Under the pieces are notes generated by a model. That model made no database searches and had not been told where the DNA came from. It was given only the letters and a program-made list of their open reading frames with translations. This document shows, in pieces, positions 59,499 to 64,000 of a DNA stretch of 64,000 nt. The stretch's first letter is position 1. Each line of letters starts with the position of its first letter. Location: positions 1,426,001 to 1,490,000 of the forward strand of contig JABYQQ010000004.1 of the NCBI GenBank assembly GCA_022605405.1, read 5' to 3'. The stretch is from Earliella scabrosa (Eukaryota; Basidiomycota; Agaricomycetes; Polyporales; Polyporaceae). A program made the position numbers and the translations under genes.

Positions 59499-61495
59499 CG
59501 CTGGTAGTTTGCGAGCACGGAAGAGAAGCAGGTATAGGTGTGTGTGTGAGTGAGTGGGAAGGGAGGGTGTGGCTGCAGCGTCGAGGCACGCATCGGGAGG
59601 CTATTATACAAGACCCCTTCCGGCGCCAATGCACGTAAAGAGAACACCGATGACGGCCGTCATGGCCGGACCAACGCCTGGTGGACCTGGTTATCCCGTG
59701 CGCTCCGAGGCGGCGGGATAACAGCGGGAGCGATGGAACATGAGAGGGTGGTACGCCCGAGCCCACGGAAGGGTTCGTGCAGTGCTCGCCGTGGATATTC
59801 GATCCGGGGCTATCGGATGGGGAACATGGAACGACTCTCGAAGACCTGCCCCTCGCTCGTGCGCGCGCGCTGCGGGTTCGTGCGAGGTGCCAGGGTGAGC
59901 TGTTGGACCGCAGCGAACATGTTACGTGGATGCGAAGCGGAGCGGCCCTAGGCACGCAGGACAGTGGACACCGAGGTCGGCGACTTGACGCACCGCCCTT
60001 GTGGACGATGGACGTATCCGTCGAAGGTAGACGCGGACGAAGCTTCGACCCAGCGCGTCAGCGTCCACCGAATTTGCCCGCGTGCCCGCATTCGGGACGC
60101 CCCAACCGCGAGACGCCACTCGTCAGTCCCGTACGTGCGGTCGGTGCAGATGGTGTGCGGGTTGACTGTGTGCGTTGTCAGCCTGTGGGATCGATCCCGG
60201 AAGGTGCATGCGGCGAGCGTTTTGCCCGAGCGACGACGGGTGTCCGTGGTTTTGCGCAGTATGTTCCGATTTCGTGATGCATATGCGGATGAATGTATGC
60301 GTGCGAACGCGCGATTTCGGTCGGACCTCGTGCAGCCACTGCCGGACGGGGTGTGTCAAGGCGCGTGTCCGCGAGTGAGTAAACGTGCTGCGCGAGACGG
60401 CGCGGACAACGTACACACAGAGAATCCGGACATCCACAAAGCTTGTCCATGATGATATGCGTTGGATTCTGAGCGACGCTCCGCATTGAGTGCGAATGTA
60501 GGCGTCCTTGCCGGTCAATTGACGACTCCCGCCGCCACAGCCTGCCACCTTCGCAGAGAGCGATTTGCATGCATGGTGATTACATCGGTGCCACACGAAT
60601 TCCGAGAATGCTCGTAAGAGAGCATTCGTGCCGCCCGCTGGCGCTCGGATCCTTGTGGCTAGGTTGCCCTGGCCCGCAAGTATCATGATCCTCAGTAAGC
60701 TCTATACCATGCATGCAGCATTCAGACATACCTCATCTCCGCGATCGGGCACAGTCGTGTGTCAGTGCATCTGCGAACTGCGGCAGCGCGCTCAAGCTGT
60801 AACACGGTGATACCGGACGATAGGGACTCATCGCAGGCTGGTCTACTCGGAGGATAACGCTGTCTGAGGGGCATCCACATCATCGTTCCGGCCGACAGGA
60901 AGAATGGAGCCCGCGCTCTGTATCCAGATCGTTTCCTTGGAATCTCGCGGTGCAGCGATTGCGCAAGCGTGAATGGATGCAACTCCCTCCAACCGCGGCC
61001 GGGCTCAACAGAACGAGAACCGGTGCCAGGGAGGGTCCTGCAATAGCTGAGAGATTGAGACCAGTGAGACGATCCGGACGTATCGGCGTCGTGGTGCGAC
61101 CAACAGATCAGGAAACGTGGGAGGACCGCCCAATGGCAATTCGACAAGTATTTCGACGACACAAGGCACGTAAAGCAGACGACGACCATGAACACTCGCC
61201 GTGGTGCCGACTGTACAACGGACCAGGCTGGCCTCGCAACCTCCATGCGCCTACCACCGCGCCAGGCCACTGCACGGTGTCCGATGGCCTGCCAATGCTC
61301 CGATACCGGGGGAAGGTCGACAGCAGGGTACGCGTCCGCAGACTACGACCGCGCGAGTCCTTGTCCGAAGAAGGGAGGATCTGCACCGTCCTGGCACTTG
61401 GGCAACACGGGTGATTGCCTAAAGCGAGGTCTAGGATGACTGCCGTCAATTCTCCTGCATATGCGTCCACGCGGCGAGTGTAATGTGAACACACC
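59499..61495. other. long intergenic stretch, no gene supported
   Basis: About 2 kb with many overlapping frames on both strands, none with a recognisable domain or good splice support. It is not obviously similar to the inverted repeat. A gene without recognisable domains could be missed here. Confidence 0.4.
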
Positions 61496-61702
61496 TCAAC
61501 GGCCCCGGGCGTTTTCTTCACTCAGCGCATCTGCGAGCTTTTGCAGCTGGACGGAGGTGGTTGTTTCGCCGGTGTTCCTGGCGAGGTTCCTGGCGCGAAA
61601 GCGATGGAGAAAGTTGTCGAGGCGCTTCTGGGCAATGTCGGACGGCACAGGCTGGACACGAAGCGTCTGAAGACGGAGCGGAGGGGTCAGGGCGGCGTCC
61701 AT
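61496..61702 (-). CDS. possible small protein, divergent to squalene synthase
   Basis: A 68-residue frame starting at the ATG at 61702 reads an amphipathic, Arg/Leu-rich segment (SDIAQKRLDNFLHRF, then VQLQKLADALSEEN). It looks more protein-like than other short frames nearby and would share the promoter of the squalene synthase gene. There is no domain that I recognise and no spliced extension that I could confirm, so it may be chance. Confidence 0.3.
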   Translation of the reverse strand: MDAALTPPLRLQTLRVQPVPSDIAQKRLDNFLHRFRARNLARNTGETTTSVQLQKLADALSEENARGR

Positions 61703-61871
61703 CGCAGAGTCGATGACAAGGCTGTTGGCTCTGAGCAGTGAGCAGTTCCTGAGCAGTGAGCAACGCTAGGCAACGCTGTCCTCGGTCTCGACCTCGGCGA
61801 AATGAGAAGCTCAGCCGCCGGCCGAAAGCGGCAAAAAGTGTACACGGCAGAGGGACGGGACGCGGACCGAT

Positions 61872-61877
61872 CACGTG
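61872..61877. promoter_or_regulatory. E-box (CACGTG) upstream of squalene synthase
   Basis: ATCACGTGGG contains the CACGTG core 157 bp ahead of the ATG. Sterol-regulatory bHLH proteins (SREBP type) bind related sites upstream of ergosterol genes in fungi; here this is inference from position and core only. Confidence 0.35.
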
Positions 61878-62033
61878 GGCGGAGGCGTTTTGGTGGTACG
61901 ACTCTGAGTGCGGCGAGGACGAGGACGCGGACTCGGCCGCTCCCCCGTCTCACCTGCGTCTCCCAGATCGCGCCAGGACCGCCCTCGACGACCGCGACAT
62001 ATCCTTATTCTACCCAAAAACAGAGACGACATA

Positions 62034-64000
62034 ATGGGCGCCGCATCCATGCTCACCCTCCTCCTCACCCACCCCCTCGAGTTCCGCATCCTCCTCCAGT
62101 ACAAGATCTGGCACGAACCCAAGCGCGACATCACCCAGCCCTCAGAACACGCCACCTCGGGATGGGACCGCCAGACAATGCGCAGGTGTTGGGAGTTCCT
62201 CGACCAGACAAGCCGCAGTTTCTCTGGTGTCATAAAGGAGCTCGACGGTGATCTGGCGCGAGTCGTGAGTCTCTCTGTCTTGTTCTGTCGTGTGCGCGGC
62301 AGCCCCGCGTTTAGCCCCTAAAACCCGTTAGTCGGGTCTGTGGCATGGAGAGCATCCTTTCTTTCGAGTCACAGACCTAGCGTGACGAGAACGCTCGCTG
62401 CAAGCATCCTTCCCTTGGCCGTGCCAGTAATTGACTTCGTTCATATAATGTTCTCCGACATATGTGGACTTGGAACAGCATCCTTGGAGCTCTGAGGTTC
62501 CGTCACATCACAGCTTCATCTCCCATAAAGGTCTACGAGGGTAGCGAGGTCATGACACGACGTCACGTCATTGGGACATACTCGCCCTTTTCTATGAAAC
62601 GCGTCTCTCCTCTCTTCTCTGTCTTTTCTGCGCTCTACTCAGCTCTTCGCGGTGTTATGCGTCGCGCGTGGACCGTGGATTACGCAATTCGTGGCCTCCT
62701 AGCTGGACTGATACCTCCTTCCTCCGCTTCCTGAGTACGAATGCTCATAATCTATACCTCCACAGGTCTGCTTATTCTACCTTGTGCTACGAGGCCTCGA
62801 CACGATCGAAGATGACATGACGCTCCCTGACGAGAAAAAACAACCCCTATTACGCCAGTTCCACAAACTCGCAGTCAAGCCAGATTGGACATTTGACGAG
62901 TGCGGGCCGAACGAGAAGGACCGACAGCTGCTCGTCGAGTGGACCGTCGTCAGCGAAGAGCTCAACCGGCTAGACTCTCGGTGCGCCTCAACACATGCCA
63001 ATGCCACGTATTCATCCCATACTGACGAAAATGCTCGCTATATGCGCACAATCCTCCCCGCAGGTATCGTGACATCATCATCGACATTTGCGAGAAGATG
63101 CAGACCGGCATGGCCGACTACGCACACAAAGCAGCGACCACAAAGTCCATCTACGTCGAGACCATCGACGAGTACAACCTCTACTGCCACTACGTCGCCG
63201 GCCTCGTCGGTGAGGGCCTCACCCGGTTCTGGTCCGCGTCCGGCAAGGAGGCGGACTGGCTCGGCGACCAGCTCGAGCTCTCGAACGCGATGGGCATCAT
63301 GCTCCAGAAGACGAACATCATCCGCGACTTCCGCGAGGACGCGGACGAGCGCCGCTTCTTCTGGCCGCGCGAGATCTGGGGGCGCGAGGACCTCGGCAAG
63401 GCCGTCGGCCGCTCGGGCTTCAAGGAGATGGCGGAGCTGTACCAGCCCGGGAACGAGAAGCAGGCGCTCTGGGTGCAGAGCGCGATGGTCGCGGACTGCT
63501 TGTCGTTTGCGTGCGACTCGCTCGACTACCTCCGGCTCTTGAGGCAGCAGAGCGTGTTCTCGTTCTGCGCGATCCCGCAGACGATGGCGATGGCGACCCT
63601 CACGCTGTGCTTCATGAACTACGACATGTTCCAGAAGCACATCAAGATCAGGAAAGCGGAGGCAGCGTCGGTACGTCTCGCCGTTCGCTCTAGTTGCTGC
63701 TCTCTCGTATGTGCTGACTGTGGCCCGTTTTCGTAGCTAATCATGCGGTCAACAAATCCGCGGGACGTCGCGTTCATCTTCCGCGACTACTCGCGCAAAA
63801 TCCACGCGCGGGCCGTCCCAGACGACCCCAGCTTCCTCCGCCTCTCGGTAGCATGCGGCAAGGTATGCCCCCGTCGCCTCTCTCACCTCCTCATGAACCT
63901 GCTAACGCGACCACTCAGATCGAGCAGTGGTGCGAGCGGCACTACCCCTCCTTCGTCGTCCTCAAAGCCATGGGCGGCGGCGTGCAGTACGACGGCGCGG
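62034..64000 (+). CDS. ERG9: squalene synthase (farnesyl-diphosphate farnesyltransferase), 3' end outside window
   Basis: Exons 62034-62264, 62766-62980, 63064-63670, 63737-63862 and 63919 onward, running off the window. The first Asp-rich motif is DTIEDD (89-94) and the second is DFRED (237-241); both bind the diphosphate-magnesium of farnesyl diphosphate. Other family blocks are FYLVLRGLDTIEDDM, YCHYVAGLVGEGL, LQKTNIIRDF, RFFWPREIW, FCAIPQTMAMATL and the segment PRDVAFIFRDYSRKIHARA. The enzyme joins two farnesyl diphosphates to squalene at the ER membrane, the first committed step of ergosterol synthesis. The C-terminal membrane anchor would lie beyond the window. The first intron (501 bp) is unusually long. 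Confidence 0.97.

Noticed and set aside
60123..60686. 187-residue minus-strand frame
   Set aside because: No domain and overlapped by similar-length frames on the other strand.
62462..62734. 90-residue frame in the first intron of squalene synthase
   Set aside because: The flanking exons join perfectly in frame without it and it has no recognisable content, though it is noted under long introns.
1..64000. CRISPR arrays, bacterial operons or prophage
   Set aside because: The window is clearly eukaryotic (spliced genes, intron-containing tRNA); no regularly spaced repeats were seen.

Overview
The window reads as nuclear DNA of a basidiomycete fungus, most likely a wood-inhabiting agaricomycete. 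The coding regions are GC-rich and cut by many short introns (mostly 50-100 bp, GT...AG). The gene content is typical of that group: F-box proteins, a HET-domain protein, a secreted GMC oxidoreductase, a secreted class 3 lipase and MYND-finger proteins. Gene models below were built by hand from splice signals and reading-frame continuity. In every complete spliced model the exon lengths sum to a multiple of three, except the MYND gene at 41749, where a frame problem is described.

Layout. 1-1594: 3' part of an unrecognised Ser/Gly-rich protein. 2351-6735: two divergent F-box genes that are paralogues. 6973-9168: a HET-domain gene. 10383-11432: first copy of an unrecognised five-exon family (called here family B). 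12411-21040: a run of recognisable genes on the plus strand, namely a variant histidine acid phosphatase, VPS28 (ESCRT-I), a HUA1-like protein and a secreted GMC oxidoreductase. 21885-47356: the unusual part of the window. 48691-57936: a Nop8-like nucleolar RRM protein, a vacuolar M28-type membrane protease and a large uncharacterised protein. 58046-58127: tRNA-Pro. 58346-59498: a small Cys-rich and acidic protein. 62034-64000: squalene synthase, cut by the window end.

The 21.9-47.4 kb region has a roughly mirror-symmetric layout. A family B gene (+) converges on a MYND-finger gene (-). Next comes the left arm of a large imperfect inverted repeat (25222 to about 29520). The centre holds a second MYND gene and an FAD monooxygenase. 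The right arm follows (about 35600-41657), interrupted by a 1212-bp transposon-like insert with CACTG ends. Then come a third MYND gene (+), a lipase and the third family B gene (-). The two repeat arms carry no intact gene that I can recognise, but they share a near-identical patch with a perfect hairpin, a matching heat-shock-element sequence and a decayed Cys-rich reading frame.

The best candidates for something undescribed are the family B genes (three paralogues sharing intron phases and an exon of exactly 96 nt), the MYND family interleaved with them, and the inverted repeat between them. The housekeeping genes outside this region look ordinary and intact.
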